Shown here in pieces: positions 33,898 to 44,368 of a stretch of 64,000 bases of DNA; the first letter of the stretch is position 1; each line of letters opens with the position of its first letter. The stretch lies in the NCBI GenBank assembly GCA_003347645.1, contig QDFX01000006.1, forward strand, positions 62,001 to 126,000, written 5' to 3'. Under the pieces are notes generated by a model. It saw nothing but the letters and a program-made list of their open reading frames with translations, was not told where the DNA came from and did not search any database. The translations under genes and the position numbers were made by a program. Origin of the DNA: Rhizobiaceae bacterium CPCC 101076 (GTDB lineage: Bacteria; Pseudomonadota; Alphaproteobacteria; Rhizobiales; Methylopilaceae).

Positions 33898-36800
33898 ATG
33901 GCGCAGAAGCGGGGCTCACGCCGCGCAAAGCAGAAGCGCGTCACCAGGAGTTGGCGCGGCGTCCGCATGCGTATTTCCAAGTTTTCAATGCTGCGCAAAT
34001 GCGCGCTGATCGGTGTCGGCATCGCGCTGCTACTCGTCGCGGGTGTCGCCGGCGTGCTGTTCAGCTCGCTACCCTCGCGCTTCGTCACGCCGCGCATTGC
34101 CCAGGCGATCGAGGCGCGTCTTGGGCCCGGTTACATCGTCAATATCGGCAAGTCCCAGGTCGATCCGACCACAAACGGGCTGGACCTGAAGCTGGACGAG
34201 TTCGAGATCGAGGATCCGTCGGGAGCGCCAGTATTGCGCGTCCCGAGCGCCTCGATCGCTCTCGACGGCAATATCCTGATGGGCGGTCAGGCCTCGTTGC
34301 GACGCCTGAAGATTGTCCAGCCTCATCTGACGCTTCGCATCGAAGACAATGGCGAGGTTGCCTTGGCCGGCACCGAGGGCGGACCTGCGCTGTTTCGCAT
34401 CCCCGGCGCGGACGTGCCGCAGGACGCTCCGGCGGAGATATTCGGATTCCTCTCCGGTGCGATGGCCATTCTTCAGCCATCCGGGCCGCTTGCGAGCTTC
34501 GAGGTCGCCGAGATCGAGCGTGGCAATATCGTCATCGACGACCAGCGGCGCGGCCGTATCGATCGCGTCGAACAGGTCGATTTGAAAGTTTCACGTCAGG
34601 CGGACGGCAACGGCCTTGTCGCCAGCGCCGCATCGGCGTCCGCGGAAAACCGCTGGTCGGTCACGGCGACGGTCGGCGGCAAGCCGGGCGAGGGACGTGA
34701 TTTCGATCTCGGTTTCGAGAATCTCGCGCTTGGACGCCTGATCTACGAGGCACTTCGTGGCGCGGTCCCGGCCGAGATCGATGGGCGGCTGTTTGGTCAT
34801 CTCTATGCCCGGCTCGACCCTGCCGGACAGGTTCCAACGGCCGAGGCCCGGTTGGACGTCGTCGGATTCCGCGCCGTTGCTCCCGACAAGCCCGACGAGG
34901 CCATGAACGTGGAGCGCGGCCGCGTCCAGCTCTCGTGGAACGGCAAGGACCGAGTTCTCCGGCTCGGCCAATCGGACATCGTCGCCAACAATACGCGCAT
35001 CAGTTTCGGCGGTCAGGCACGGCCAGCCGATGACAGCGCGGACCAATGGAACTATGCGATCGGTGGCACGGAGATCGCCGTGCCCGGGGCCGATCCCGGT
35101 TTGTCGGCATTGCGGTTCGACCGTTTCGAGGTGAACGGCAATCTGCGCCGCGAGGCCCGTATCCTGACGATCGACAACGCGGCTGTTCGCGGCCGGGCCC
35201 TGTCGGTGGTGGGCCAGGGAACATTCGATTTCAGCGGCGAGAAGCCGATGGGCGATTTCGCGATCGCCGGTTCGCGATCGCCGATCGCCGCTCTGTTGCG
35301 GGTCTGGCCGGTCCCGATCGCAGCCAACAGCCGGAGATGGATCGCCGAGAACGTCAAATCGGGGGTGGTGGAGGAACTCAACATCGCGGTGCGCGGCGAA
35401 CTGGCGATCGGTCCTCAGCACGAGCGCTCGACTTTGGTCGACGCGAAATTCACCGATGGCGTCTTCACCTATCTCAACGGCGCGCCGCCGGCGATCGGCG
35501 TGACTGGTGAATTGACCGTCCAGGACAAGGTGATGCAGGTCCGCCTCGACGAAGGACGGGTGGAGTTCGGCGACAACAAGACGCTTGGAATCGCCGGCAC
35601 TTTGTTCGGCACGGACGATCACCGGCCGAACCCGTTCCAAGGTTATCTCGCCATCAAGCTGCAGGGACCGGTTCAGGCGGCGGGTGCGCTGATGTCGGTG
35701 CCGATCCTGGACCGCCTGGCGCCGAATACCTCGAAACTCCTTCAAGGCAACGGCAAGGTCGACGGCACAATCACCTTGACCGGTCCCTTCGGGCGCGGCT
35801 CCGATATTTCGAAACTTCAGGTCGGCGTCGATGCCGGATTTGCCGGGCTGTCCCTGCCTAAGGGGATCGGCAGCAAGGACATCGACAATGGCAATCTGCG
35901 GCTCCTGGTCGATCGGGCCGCGGTCAATCTGCGCGGCGATCTGAAACTCGCCGGCGCTCCGATGGCGGTCGAGGCCCAGATCGCGCGCGACGAGACGGGG
36001 AAACTCGGCTCGACCGTCGTCGCATTCTCGATGGACCCGTCCAAGATCAAGGATTTCTCCAACGAGACCATCAAGATGAGCGGTCCGGTCTCGGCGCGCC
36101 TGTCGCTCGCCGGACCGGGGCAGTTCGATGGCGCCAAGTTCGAAGCGGACATATCGAGCGCCCAGGTCGAAGGGCCGCTCGGCATCGGCAAGGCGGCCGG
36201 GCAGGGCGGACGCATCGCCTTCACCGTCAAGCCCCAGAACGACGGCTTCCAACTCGGAGATTTCTCGGCTCAGGGTGGCGGCATCGACATCAAGGGTGTG
36301 GTCCGTTTCGACGGTGGCGGCCAGTTCAACAGCGCTGATTTCAATACGTTCCGGATCAGCAGCGGCGATGACACCAAGCTGTCGGTCGACAAAGCAGGGC
36401 AGGGCTTCAAGCTGTCGATGCAGGGCAGCACGTTCGACGCCCGTCCGGCTCTGAAGCAGATCACGACCGGCCAGACGGACCGGAAGGGGCCGGATCTCGA
36501 TGTCGACATGAAACTCGGCACCGTGGTCGGCAACAACAACGAGGTCCTGAGCGGCGCCGATTTCCGCATCAGCCGCCGCGGCAACACCACGAGGTCACTC
36601 TACCTGACCGGCCGTATCGGCGGAGGGTCGATCGAGGGCAAGTCGCAGGGTGACGATAATCGCGTCATCAGCATCCGGGCGGCGGATTCCGGCGCGACGC
36701 TCCGCTTCCTCGATGTCTACCGCCGCATGCGCGGCGGCGCGCTGGCACTCGACGTCGTGCCCGGCGAGACCAGTAAGGGACGGCTGATCGTCCAGAACTT

Positions 36801-37299
36801 CCAGGTCATCGGCGACCAGCAGCTGGCGTCCGTCGCGCATAGCGGTCGCGGCAACGCTGCCCAGGCAAATAACAACGGCATGACCTTCACCCGGATGGAG
36901 ACGAAATTCCGTCTCGGCGACGGCAAGGTGATGGTCGACGACTGCGTCGTCTACGGAAACGAACTCGGCGCGACGCTCGACGGACAGGTCGATTACGCGC
37001 AGAACCAGATCGGCCTGCGCGGTACGTTCCTGCCCGCCTATGCGCTGAACAATCTGTTCGGCAAGGTGCCGGTGCTCGGGATGATTCTCGGCGGAGGCTC
37101 GCAGGAAGGACTGGTCGGCATCACCTTCGAGGTGCGCGGGCCGTGGACCGCGCCCGTCATGAACATGAACCCGCTATCGGCCGTCGCCCCGGGCTTCCTG
37201 CGCAAGATATTCGAGTTCCGCCAGCAGAATCCGCCGAACGCGGACGGGACTTCGCCCGAGGTCCGTTCCTTCAAGCCGAACGATCCGGCTTATCGTTAG
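33898..37299 (+). CDS. AsmA-like / YhdP-type giant envelope protein
   Basis: This 1133-residue protein has a basic N-terminus, one membrane helix (about 34-56, [21 protein letters not shown]) and a long periplasmic part of repeating beta-structure. That part includes an AsmA/DUF3971-type domain and a C-terminal AsmA_2 region ([42 protein letters not shown]). Such proteins bridge inner and outer membranes and are thought to move phospholipids (TamB/YhdP family). The start is ATG 33898 or ATG 33967, and both keep the helix. Its stop overlaps that of tyrS by four bases. Confidence 0.88.
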   Translation: MAQKRGSRRAKQKRVTRSWRGVRMRISKFSMLRKCALIGVGIALLLVAGVAGVLFSSLPSRFVTPRIAQAIEARLGPGYIVNIGKSQVDPTTNGLDLKLDEFEIEDPSGAPVLRVPSASIALDGNILMGGQASLRRLKIVQPHLTLRIEDNGEVALAGTEGGPALFRIPGADVPQDAPAEIFGFLSGAMAILQPSGPLASFEVAEIERGNIVIDDQRRGRIDRVEQVDLKVSRQADGNGLVASAASASAENRWSVTATVGGKPGEGRDFDLGFENLALGRLIYEALRGAVPAEIDGRLFGHLYARLDPAGQVPTAEARLDVVGFRAVAPDKPDEAMNVERGRVQLSWNGKDRVLRLGQSDIVANNTRISFGGQARPADDSADQWNYAIGGTEIAVPGADPGLSALRFDRFEVNGNLRREARILTIDNAAVRGRALSVVGQGTFDFSGEKPMGDFAIAGSRSPIAALLRVWPVPIAANSRRWIAENVKSGVVEELNIAVRGELAIGPQHERSTLVDAKFTDGVFTYLNGAPPAIGVTGELTVQDKVMQVRLDEGRVEFGDNKTLGIAGTLFGTDDHRPNPFQGYLAIKLQGPVQAAGALMSVPILDRLAPNTSKLLQGNGKVDGTITLTGPFGRGSDISKLQVGVDAGFAGLSLPKGIGSKDIDNGNLRLLVDRAAVNLRGDLKLAGAPMAVEAQIARDETGKLGSTVVAFSMDPSKIKDFSNETIKMSGPVSARLSLAGPGQFDGAKFEADISSAQVEGPLGIGKAAGQGGRIAFTVKPQNDGFQLGDFSAQGGGIDIKGVVRFDGGGQFNSADFNTFRISSGDDTKLSVDKAGQGFKLSMQGSTFDARPALKQITTGQTDRKGPDLDVDMKLGTVVGNNNEVLSGADFRISRRGNTTRSLYLTGRIGGGSIEGKSQGDDNRVISIRAADSGATLRFLDVYRRMRGGALALDVVPGETSKGRLIVQNFQVIGDQQLASVAHSGRGNAAQANNNGMTFTRMETKFRLGDGKVMVDDCVVYGNELGATLDGQVDYAQNQIGLRGTFLPAYALNNLFGKVPVLGMILGGGSQEGLVGITFEVRGPWTAPVMNMNPLSAVAPGFLRKIFEFRQQNPPNADGTSPEVRSFKPNDPAYR

Positions 37300-38555
37300 C
37301 CGACCGGCTTCAGGAGAACGTGGCGTTTCTTGCCGAGCGAAAGCTTGATCACGCCCTCGGGCGTCAGATCGCCGGTTCTGAGGATCGCCCGCTCATCGGT
37401 CACCGTCGCGTCGTTGACCTTCAGCCCGCCGCCCTTGACCTGACGTCGTGCATCGCCGTTCGAACCCACAAGGCCGGCGGTTACGAAGGCATGCAGGACG
37501 CCGATGCCCTGTTCGGCGAGCTCGGGCGCCGAGACTTCGACCGTTGGTAGATTCTCAGCCAGCGCACCTTCCTCGAAGGTGCGGCGTGCGGTTTCCTGCG
37601 CTTCATTGGCGGCGTCGCGGCCATGGACGAGCGCGGTGACCTCGGTCGCGAGAACCTTCTTCGCCTCGTTGATGTCGGCGCCCTCGAGCGCTTCGAGCCG
37701 CGCGCATTCCTCGAGTGGAAGATCGGTGAAGAGACGTAGGAACCGACCGACATCCTCGTCCTCGGTGTTGCGCCAGTACTGCCAGAAGTCCCACGTGCTC
37801 AGCATGTCACCGTTGAGCCAGACCGCGCCGGCGGCGGTCTTGCCCATCTTGGCGCCCGATGCCGTCGTCAGAAGCGGGCAGGTCAGGCCGTAAAGTTCGG
37901 CGCCCGCGACGCGGCGGCCGAGATCGATGCCGTTGACGATGTTGCCCCACTGATCCGAGCCACCCATCTGCAGCCGCACGCCGCGCGTCTTCGCCAGTTC
38001 GGCAAAGTCGTAGGCCTGCAGGATCATGTAGTTGAATTCGAGGAAGCTGAGCGGCTGGTCGCGATCGAGGCGCAGCTTCACCGAATCGAAGGTGAGCATC
38101 CGGTTGACCGAGAAGTGCCGGCCGTAATCCCGGAGGAATGGGATGTAGTGCAGCGTGTCGAGCCATTCGGCGTTGTTGACCATCACCGCATCGGTTGGGC
38201 CGTCGCCGAAGCTCAGGAAATTCGTGAAGATCTGCTTGATCGACGCCATGTTGGACGCGATCACCTCGTCGGTCAGAAGCTGGCGCGCCTCGTCCTTGCC
38301 CGACGGGTCGCCGACCTTGGTCGTGCCGCCGCCCATCAGCACGATGGGCTTGTGGCCGGACTGCTGGAGCCGCCGCAGCATCATGATGCCCATCATATGG
38401 CCGACATGCAGGCTCGGGCCCGTGCAGTCGAAACCGATATAGGCGGTGATCGGGCCTTCCAGCGCGAGCTTGTCGAGGGCCTCCGGGTCCGAGATCTGGG
38501 CGATGTAGCCGCGCTCGGCGAAGAGTTTCAGGAAGGACGAACGGTATTCGATCAT
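37296..38555 (-). CDS. tyrS: Tyrosyl-tRNA synthetase
   Basis: This class I aminoacyl-tRNA synthetase charges tRNA-Tyr. The 419 residues are normal. [13 protein letters not shown] contains the HIGH-like motif and AKMGKTAAG the KMSKS variant. LQAYDFAEL and [19 protein letters not shown] bind tyrosine, and a C-terminal S4 RNA-binding domain ([13 protein letters not shown]) is present. It is divergent from anmK, a regular pairing in alphaproteobacteria, with 90 bp for both promoters. Confidence 0.97.
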   Translation of the reverse strand: MIEYRSSFLKLFAERGYIAQISDPEALDKLALEGPITAYIGFDCTGPSLHVGHMMGIMMLRRLQQSGHKPIVLMGGGTTKVGDPSGKDEARQLLTDEVIASNMASIKQIFTNFLSFGDGPTDAVMVNNAEWLDTLHYIPFLRDYGRHFSVNRMLTFDSVKLRLDRDQPLSFLEFNYMILQAYDFAELAKTRGVRLQMGGSDQWGNIVNGIDLGRRVAGAELYGLTCPLLTTASGAKMGKTAAGAVWLNGDMLSTWDFWQYWRNTEDEDVGRFLRLFTDLPLEECARLEALEGADINEAKKVLATEVTALVHGRDAANEAQETARRTFEEGALAENLPTVEVSAPELAEQGIGVLHAFVTAGLVGSNGDARRQVKGGGLKVNDATVTDERAILRTGDLTPEGVIKLSLGKKRHVLLKPVG

Positions 38556-38645
38556 GACACTGCTTCTTCTGTGAGGCGGCCCGTCTAGCAGGTTCGTGGC
38601 GAGAAAGGCTACCTCTTGGTATCGAGTTTAGAGGAAAGCGAGTCG

Positions 38646-39752
38646 ATGCGCGCACTGGGGATGATGAGCGGGACCTCGCTCGACGGGATCGATTTAGCGG
38701 TGCTGGAGACAGACGGAGAGACGATTGCGGCGTTCGGTCCGGTCGCGAGCTTTCACTATGACGGGCATCAGGCCGAGCGCGCGCTGATCTTCGGCGCGAT
38801 GGAGGATGCGGCCGGACTGACCGACCGTGCGGCGCGGCCAGGCCGGCTCGTCGACGCAGAGGCCGCCGTGACCAGGCTGAACACCGAGGCGATCCTCGCC
38901 TTCCTGAAGACTGCCGGCTCCGTCGACGTGATAGGATTTCACGGCCAGACGGTCGTCCATCGCCCCGAAATCGGCCTGACGGTCCAGCTCGGCGACGGCT
39001 GGGCCTTGGCGAGGGCCGCCGGGGTGCCGGTCGTGTTTGATTTCCGCGCCGCGGACATGGCGATCGGCGGGCAGGGAGCTCCGTTCGTGCCGGTGTTCCA
39101 CCGCGCCCTAGTGAAGGCCCTCGACGTTCCGGGGCCAGTCGCGGTGCTCAATCTCGGCGGCGTCGCGAACGTCACCTATCTCGACGGCGATGCGGAGCCG
39201 GTCGGCTGCGATGTCGGACCGGCCAATGCATTGCTCGACGACTTCATGCTGACGCGCACCGGGCAGCCGTTCGACGCCGACAGCGCGGCCGCGAATGCGG
39301 GCAAGGCCGACGAGACCGCGATAGCCGGTCTTCTCAAGCATGGCTTCTTCGATCAGCCACCGCCGAAATCGCTGGACCGCAATGCGTTCCGCCGTTGGGT
39401 CTCCGAGCGGCTGCCGCTCGACCGAATGTCGGTCGAAGACGGCGCAGCAACGCTGACGGCGTTCACCGCGGCGGCGACCATGCGCATCCTGCCGCATCTG
39501 CCGCGCCGGCCCATGACCTGGATCGTGGTTGGCGGCGGGGCACGCAATCCGGCAATGATGCGGATGCTCGCCGAACGGCTTGCGCCCGCCGGGGTCCTGA
39601 CCGGCGGCGAGGTCGGCTGGTCGAGCGATCATGTCGAGGCGCAGGCCTTCGCCTTCCTCGCCGTCCGCTCCCTGAGGGGGCTGCCGCTGAGCTTTCCATG
39701 GACGACGGGCGTTCCACAGCCGACCACCGGCGGCGTCATCTGTCTGCCTTGA
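38646..39752 (+). CDS. anmK: Anhydro-N-acetylmuramic acid kinase
   Basis: AnmK phosphorylates and opens anhydroMurNAc released during cell-wall turnover and feeds it back to MurNAc-6-P. The 368-residue protein has GMMSGTSLDGIDLAVL (ATP loop), GFHGQTVVHRPEIGLTVQLGDG, FDFRAADMAIGGQGAPFVPVFH and LNLGGVANVTYL, all typical. The ATG at 38646 is chosen over an upstream GTG at 38616. It fits with the amidase, PBP1a and M23 genes as part of wall metabolism. Confidence 0.96.
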   Translation: MRALGMMSGTSLDGIDLAVLETDGETIAAFGPVASFHYDGHQAERALIFGAMEDAAGLTDRAARPGRLVDAEAAVTRLNTEAILAFLKTAGSVDVIGFHGQTVVHRPEIGLTVQLGDGWALARAAGVPVVFDFRAADMAIGGQGAPFVPVFHRALVKALDVPGPVAVLNLGGVANVTYLDGDAEPVGCDVGPANALLDDFMLTRTGQPFDADSAAANAGKADETAIAGLLKHGFFDQPPPKSLDRNAFRRWVSERLPLDRMSVEDGAATLTAFTAAATMRILPHLPRRPMTWIVVGGGARNPAMMRMLAERLAPAGVLTGGEVGWSSDHVEAQAFAFLAVRSLRGLPLSFPWTTGVPQPTTGGVICLP

Positions 39753-39834
39753 TTGGGGTGGATTTGCACCTCTTTCAGGATATCTAGTCCTGTAATTAGC
39801 TGCCCCACCTCAGAATTTGGCCGGAGCTTTCCGC

Positions 39835-41394
39835 ATGGCCGACCTTTCCCGCCGCGAACTTCTGGCCGCAATGGCCGCGCTCGGTTTCGTCCTTCCGCTC
39901 GATGCATTCGCGGACGACACCAATCCCGACCTCGAATTCAGCGGCGGCGAGCCGTTCTCCTTCGACAAGCTGGTGGCCGAGGCCGAAGCGCTGGCGAAAG
40001 CTCCTTACGTGCCGGAAGTGCCGCGCGCGAAGGACGTTCTCGACAAACTAGTCTACGACGAACACAACCGGCTGCAGTTCAAGCTGGACAAGACGCTGCA
40101 TGTCGGCAACGACAAGGCGCTGGTCCGGATGTTCCATCTCGGTCACTTCTTCCCGGTGCCGGTGGGCATCCACATCATCGACGACGGGCAGGCGAAGCGG
40201 CTTCTCTACAAGCCCGACTTCTTCACGATCCCCTCGGACAGTCCGGCGAAGGAATTGCCCGATGATATCGGCTTCGCCGGTTTCCGGGTGATGGAGCCGG
40301 GCTCCGAGCGCGATTGGCTCGCATTCCTCGGTGCCGCCTATATGCGCTCGTCGGGCGAACTCGATCAGTTCGGCATGTCGGCACGGGCGCTCGCGATCGA
40401 TGTCGCGATGCCGACGCCCGAGGAGTTTCCTCGCTTCACCGACTTCTATTTCGCGCCGTCCGAAACCGGCGGCGCGCTGATGCTCTATTGCAAGCTCGAC
40501 AGCCCCCGTGTCGCCGGCGCGCTTGCGATGGACATTTCCAAGAACGGTGTCGTGGTGATGGACACCAAGGCCCGCTATTTCGCCCGCGAATCCGTCGGCC
40601 GGTTCGGCATCGCCGCTCTGACCTCGATGTTCTGGTATTCCGAGACGACGGGCCCCCGTGGGGCGGACTGGCGGCCGGAGGTGCATGACTCGGACGGTCT
40701 GGCAATGCTGACGGGCCACGGCGACCGGCTATGGCGGCCGCTGAACAATCCCGAGCGGGTGATGACGTCGAGCTTTTCGGACAATGCGCCGAAGGGATAC
40801 GGCCTACTTCAGCGCGACCGGAATTTCGAGAATTACGAGGACGACGGCGTCTTCTACGAGCGCCGCCCAAGCGTCTGGGTCGAACCACTTGGCGATTGGG
40901 GTCCGGGGCAGGTTCAACTCGTCGAAATTCCGACCGACGATGAGATCCACGACAACATCGCCGCCTATTGGCTGTCGGCGAAGCCGGTAAACAAGGGCGA
41001 TGCGATCGCCATCGACTACAAGCTGAGCTGGGCGAAGGACGAGCCGCCGACCCTTCTAGGCCGGACGATCGCGACCCGCATCGGCCGAGGCGGCATTCCC
41101 GGCCAGCCTCGTCCTCCCGGTGTGTTCAAGATCGTCGTCGACTTTGCAGGCCCGATGATCACGGCGCTCGGCAAGAGCGCGAAGGGCGTCGAGGCCATGG
41201 TCAGCGCATCGTCCGGTACGGTCGCGAACGCGACCGCCTATTCGAACAAGGCGGAGGACAGCTGGCGCGCGATTTTCGATTTCACTGCGGCGGGTCCTGA
41301 CCCGGTCGAGATGCGGCTGTTCCTGAGCAAGGACGGCGTGCCGGTGACGGAGACGTGGCTCTACCAATTCCTGCCGGTGAAGAAGCCGGCCTAG
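39835..41394 (+). CDS. Periplasmic glucan biosynthesis protein (OpgG/OpgD family)
   Basis: This 519-residue protein opens with a twin-arginine signal (DLSRRELLAAMAALG), as in OpgD. The MdoG domain follows (FSFDKLVAEAEALAKAPY, LGHFFPVPVGIHIID, FAGFRVMEPGSERDWLAFLGAAYMR and SMFWYSETTGPRGADWRPEVHDSDGL). OpgG/OpgD act on osmoregulated periplasmic glucans, trimming or branching the backbone. The start at 39835 has ggag eight bases upstream. No opgH lies next to it in this window. Its stop overlaps the convergent AEC gene's stop (CTAG). Confidence 0.92.
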   Translation: MADLSRRELLAAMAALGFVLPLDAFADDTNPDLEFSGGEPFSFDKLVAEAEALAKAPYVPEVPRAKDVLDKLVYDEHNRLQFKLDKTLHVGNDKALVRMFHLGHFFPVPVGIHIIDDGQAKRLLYKPDFFTIPSDSPAKELPDDIGFAGFRVMEPGSERDWLAFLGAAYMRSSGELDQFGMSARALAIDVAMPTPEEFPRFTDFYFAPSETGGALMLYCKLDSPRVAGALAMDISKNGVVVMDTKARYFARESVGRFGIAALTSMFWYSETTGPRGADWRPEVHDSDGLAMLTGHGDRLWRPLNNPERVMTSSFSDNAPKGYGLLQRDRNFENYEDDGVFYERRPSVWVEPLGDWGPGQVQLVEIPTDDEIHDNIAAYWLSAKPVNKGDAIAIDYKLSWAKDEPPTLLGRTIATRIGRGGIPGQPRPPGVFKIVVDFAGPMITALGKSAKGVEAMVSASSGTVANATAYSNKAEDSWRAIFDFTAAGPDPVEMRLFLSKDGVPVTETWLYQFLPVKKPA

Positions 41395-42332
41395 CCGGTG
41401 TGGCCGCTGACATAGAGCAGCGCGGAGATCGTCAGGACCGAAGCGAGCGTCGAGTAGAGGATCGTATCGGCGGTGACCGCCGCGTCGCGCTTGTAATATT
41501 CCGCGAGCATGAATGGGCCGGTGCCCGTGGGCAGGGCGGAGATCAGGATCGCCGTGTCGGCCGTGACCTTTGGCAGGTCGAAGGCGTGATAGGCGAGCAC
41601 ATAGGTCAGCGCTGGCTGCACGAAGAGCTTCAGCAGCGTGAGCAGGATGGCTCCGGCGCGGTCCTTGTCGACCGCTGCGCGTTCGGCGGCGAGAAATAGA
41701 CCGAGAGCGACAAGCGCGCACGGACTGGCGGCCGCGCTGAGAAGGTCGAGGAAAGTGTCGGCTGCTTTCGGGAGCGGCAGGCCGGAGGCTGCGAAGGCAA
41801 TGCCGATGGCCGGCGAGACGACGAGCGGGTTCTTGATCAGCGAGCGGGACACCGCCAGCGCCATCCGGCCCGGATGCCGCTCTGTCTGGATGCCGATTTC
41901 GAGCAGGACGATGGCCATCGCGAACATCACGCAGGCGGTGGTGATCGCCGCTATCGTGACGACGGGAAAGCTCTCGGCACCGAACACCAGGAAGCAGAGC
42001 GGGAAGCCCATATAGCCCGCATTCGGATAGGCGGCGTCGAGGCCTTCGACGCTTGCATCGGCGAGCCCCTTCTTTCTCATCCTGATCAGGATCGTCGCGA
42101 AAAACAGGATGAAGCAGGAAAGGCCGAACACGACCATGAAGCCGGGCTGATAAAGCTCGTCCCAGCTGGCATGGACGGTGATTTTAAGGAACAGAGCCGG
42201 CAGGCCGAGCCAGACGACGAAGCGGTTCAGTTCGGTCAGCGCCGCCGGTCCGAGGATGCCGGTCCTGCGGCAGATGAAGCCCGCGAGAACCAGCCCGAAG
42301 ATCGGTAGAACGACCGACAGCGTCGCGAGCAT
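41391..42332 (-). CDS. AEC-family permease
   Basis: This 313-residue inner membrane protein has about ten hydrophobic segments typical of the auxin efflux carrier (AEC) family. NRFVVWLGLPALFLKI near 40-55, the FPNAGYMGFPL-like DAAYPNAGYMGFPLCF and ILISALPTGTGPFMLAEYY are all present. Family members export malonate, auxin-like acids or other anions; the substrate is unknown here. It follows the alpha/beta hydrolase by 15 bp on the same strand. Confidence 0.88.
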   Translation of the reverse strand: MLATLSVVLPIFGLVLAGFICRRTGILGPAALTELNRFVVWLGLPALFLKITVHASWDELYQPGFMVVFGLSCFILFFATILIRMRKKGLADASVEGLDAAYPNAGYMGFPLCFLVFGAESFPVVTIAAITTACVMFAMAIVLLEIGIQTERHPGRMALAVSRSLIKNPLVVSPAIGIAFAASGLPLPKAADTFLDLLSAAASPCALVALGLFLAAERAAVDKDRAGAILLTLLKLFVQPALTYVLAYHAFDLPKVTADTAILISALPTGTGPFMLAEYYKRDAAVTADTILYSTLASVLTISALLYVSGHTG

Positions 42333-42347
42333 GCCGGTCGTGTCCGA

Positions 42348-43001
42348 TCAGGCGGCGGTGGAGTTCCGCCCGAGGCGCTTGTCCAGGTAACCGCTGCAGC
42401 TGGCCATCAACTCGTCGGTCTTGCCGTCGAAGAAATGGTTCGCGCCCGGAATGATATCCTGGTCGATGATGATGCCACGCTGGGTCTTCAGCTTGTCGAC
42501 CAGCGCCTGGACATCCTTCGGCTGCGCCACTCGATCGACGTCGCCGTGGACGATGAGGCCGGAAGACGGGCAGGGGGCCAGGAAGGTGAAGTCGAACTTG
42601 CCGGCCGGCGGGGCGACCGAAATGAAACCCTCGACCTCGGGACGGCGCATCAGGAGTTGCATGCCGATCCAGGCACCGAAGGAGACGCCAGCGACCCAAC
42701 AGGCGCGCGCGTCGGGATTGATGCTCTGCGCCCAATCGAGCGCGGACGCCGCGTCCGACAGCTCGTCCTGGCCGTGATAGATGCCCTGCGACCTACCGAC
42801 GCCGCGGAAATTGAACCGCAGGACTGAAAAGCCGCGCTCGGCGAACATATAATAGAGCTGGTAGACGATGGGGTTGTTCATCGTCCCGCCGAATTGCGAA
42901 TGCGGATGCAGCACGATACCGATCGGCGCATTCCTCGTCTTCGAGGGATGGTAACGGCCTTCAAGGCGGCCGGCAGGGCCGTTGAAAATAACTTCAGGCA
43001 T
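42348..43001 (-). CDS. Alpha/beta hydrolase (dienelactone-hydrolase-like), suf neighbour
   Basis: This 217-residue cytosolic hydrolase has HPHSQFGGTMNN (oxyanion region) and the nucleophile in AGVSFGAWIG. The acid is probably the Asp in VHGDVDRV and the base the His in GANHFFDG. Genes of this type stand next to the suf operon in many Rhizobiales, which hints at an Fe-S or thiol-related role, but none is proven. It diverges from the NifS-like gene across a 182-bp region that holds an Irr/ICE-like palindrome. Confidence 0.88.
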   Translation of the reverse strand: MPEVIFNGPAGRLEGRYHPSKTRNAPIGIVLHPHSQFGGTMNNPIVYQLYYMFAERGFSVLRFNFRGVGRSQGIYHGQDELSDAASALDWAQSINPDARACWVAGVSFGAWIGMQLLMRRPEVEGFISVAPPAGKFDFTFLAPCPSSGLIVHGDVDRVAQPKDVQALVDKLKTQRGIIIDQDIIPGANHFFDGKTDELMASCSGYLDKRLGRNSTAA

Positions 43002-43074
43002 AGGACGTTCGTCTCGTTCTCATGTGCCGCGCGATTGTGACGGCTTGACTCGCGGCGGTGATTGGCCGAAGTGC

Positions 43075-43087
43075 TAGAATAGTTCTA
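43075..43087. promoter_or_regulatory. Irr/ICE-like operator in the suf promoter region
   Basis: TAGAA-TAG-TTCTA is a perfect inverted repeat with a 3-bp spacer and A follows on the right. It matches the core of the iron-control element bound by Irr in Rhizobiales (TTTAGAA-N3-TTCTAAA as I recall it), with imperfect flanks. It lies about 97 bp before the NifS-like ATG and 74 bp before the hydrolase ATG. Irr control of suf operons has been reported for relatives. Confidence 0.55.
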
Positions 43088-43183
43088 AGGGTTTGTCGCC
43101 CGCTTTCGGGCGCCACTCCGTTCTCATATCATGCGGGGCATGCCTTGGCGCAAGTTCAACTTGGCCTGGTGTGCGGCAGTCCG

Positions 43184-44356
43184 ATGACGATGACTCGAAT
43201 ATATCTGGATCATAACGCGACGGCGCCAATCCGTCCGGAAGCGGCCCGTGCGGTGGGCCGGGCGCTGGTTCAGGGCGGAAATCCGTCCTCCATCCACACC
43301 GAGGGCCGCAAGGCACGCGCGACGATCGAACGCGCCCGCGAAGATGTGGCGGCGCTCGTCGGCGCACAGCCGAAGAACGTGTTCTTCACCAGCGGTGCGA
43401 CCGAAGCGCTCAATCTTGCGCTGACGCCGTCGCTGCAGGCTGGCTGCGATGCCAGGCCCTGGCGGCTCTACGTGTCGGCAACCGAGCACGCCGCCGTTCT
43501 GATGGGACATCGCTTCCCGGAGGATGCGGTCGAGATCGTGCCGGTGAAGCCGAACGGCGTCATCGACCTCGATGCGCTCGCCAAGGCGCTTGAGCAGCAC
43601 GAATACAGCCGTCCGTTGCTCGCGCTTCAGATCGCCAACAACGAGACCGGCGTCATTCAGCCGGTGAAGGCGGCCGCCGAACTGATCCACGGCCGTGACG
43701 GCCTCGTCGTCAGCGACGCGGTGCAGGCGGCCGGCCGTATGCCGGTCGATATAGAGACCTGTGGCGCGGACCTGATCGCCATCTCGGCGCACAAGATCGG
43801 TGGTCCGTCGGGCGCTGGTGCGCTGATCCGCAGGAAAGAGGCGATCCATATCGGCGAGCCGCTCGTGCGCGGTGGCGGCCAGGAAAAGGGTCTTCGCGCG
43901 GGCACGGAGAACCTTGCTTCGATCGCCGGCTTCGGTGCGGCCGCGGAGGCGATTCGCCGTGATCTCGCCGCCGATGTCTCCCGGCTTGAGAGCCAGCGTG
44001 AGCGTCTGGAAAGCGGCATCTTCGGCATAGCCCAGGACGTGGTCGTGTTCGGGGCCGCCGCCGAGCGCATTCCGAATACCGTGGCCTTCGCGGTTCCGGG
44101 CGTGGTCGCGGAGACGGCGTTGATCTCGTTCGACCTCGCCGGCGTCGCGATCTCGTCCGGATCGGCCTGTTCGTCCGGTAAGGTAAAGAACTCGCACGTC
44201 CTTGACGCCATGGGCGTGAAACCCGACATCCGTGCATGCATGCTGCGGGTCAGTCTCGGCTGGACCACATCCGACGCGGATATCGAGCGTTTTCTTGAGG
44301 TTTTTGCGCAGCTTCGTGCTAACACTTCCGTAGCTGGAAAAGTTCTAGCTGCGTAA
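43184..44356 (+). CDS. Cysteine desulfurase, NifS/IscS type (first suf-cluster desulfurase)
   Basis: This 390-residue PLP enzyme takes sulfur from cysteine for Fe-S clusters or tRNA. IYLDHNATAPIRPEA is the usual start, FFTSGATEALNLAL follows, and SAHKIGGPSGAGALI carries the PLP lysine. SSGSACSSGKVKNSHVL is the long active-site loop with the catalytic Cys of group I enzymes, unlike SufS at 48506. Starts at 43184 or the nearby 43190 are possible. It is the first gene of the suf unit. Confidence 0.94.
   Translation: MTMTRIYLDHNATAPIRPEAARAVGRALVQGGNPSSIHTEGRKARATIERAREDVAALVGAQPKNVFFTSGATEALNLALTPSLQAGCDARPWRLYVSATEHAAVLMGHRFPEDAVEIVPVKPNGVIDLDALAKALEQHEYSRPLLALQIANNETGVIQPVKAAAELIHGRDGLVVSDAVQAAGRMPVDIETCGADLIAISAHKIGGPSGAGALIRRKEAIHIGEPLVRGGGQEKGLRAGTENLASIAGFGAAAEAIRRDLAADVSRLESQRERLESGIFGIAQDVVVFGAAAERIPNTVAFAVPGVVAETALISFDLAGVAISSGSACSSGKVKNSHVLDAMGVKPDIRACMLRVSLGWTTSDADIERFLEVFAQLRANTSVAGKVLAA
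44332..44350. promoter_or_regulatory. Inverted repeat at the end of the NifS-like gene
   Basis: AGCTGGAA-AAG-TTCTAGCT is an 8+3+8 inverted repeat with one G:T-type mismatch, lying inside the last codons of the NifS-like gene and about 95 bp before sufB. Its core half-site TTCTA and 3-bp spacing recall the Irr-like site at 43075. It may be a second operator or an RNA hairpin. Confidence 0.3.
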
Positions 44357-44368
44357 TTTCGTATTTCG

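Noticed and set aside
39753-39834. Promoter or operator between anmK and the glucan gene
   Set aside because: A near-palindrome (AGGA...TCCT) is visible, but it is imperfect and no promoter boxes stand out.
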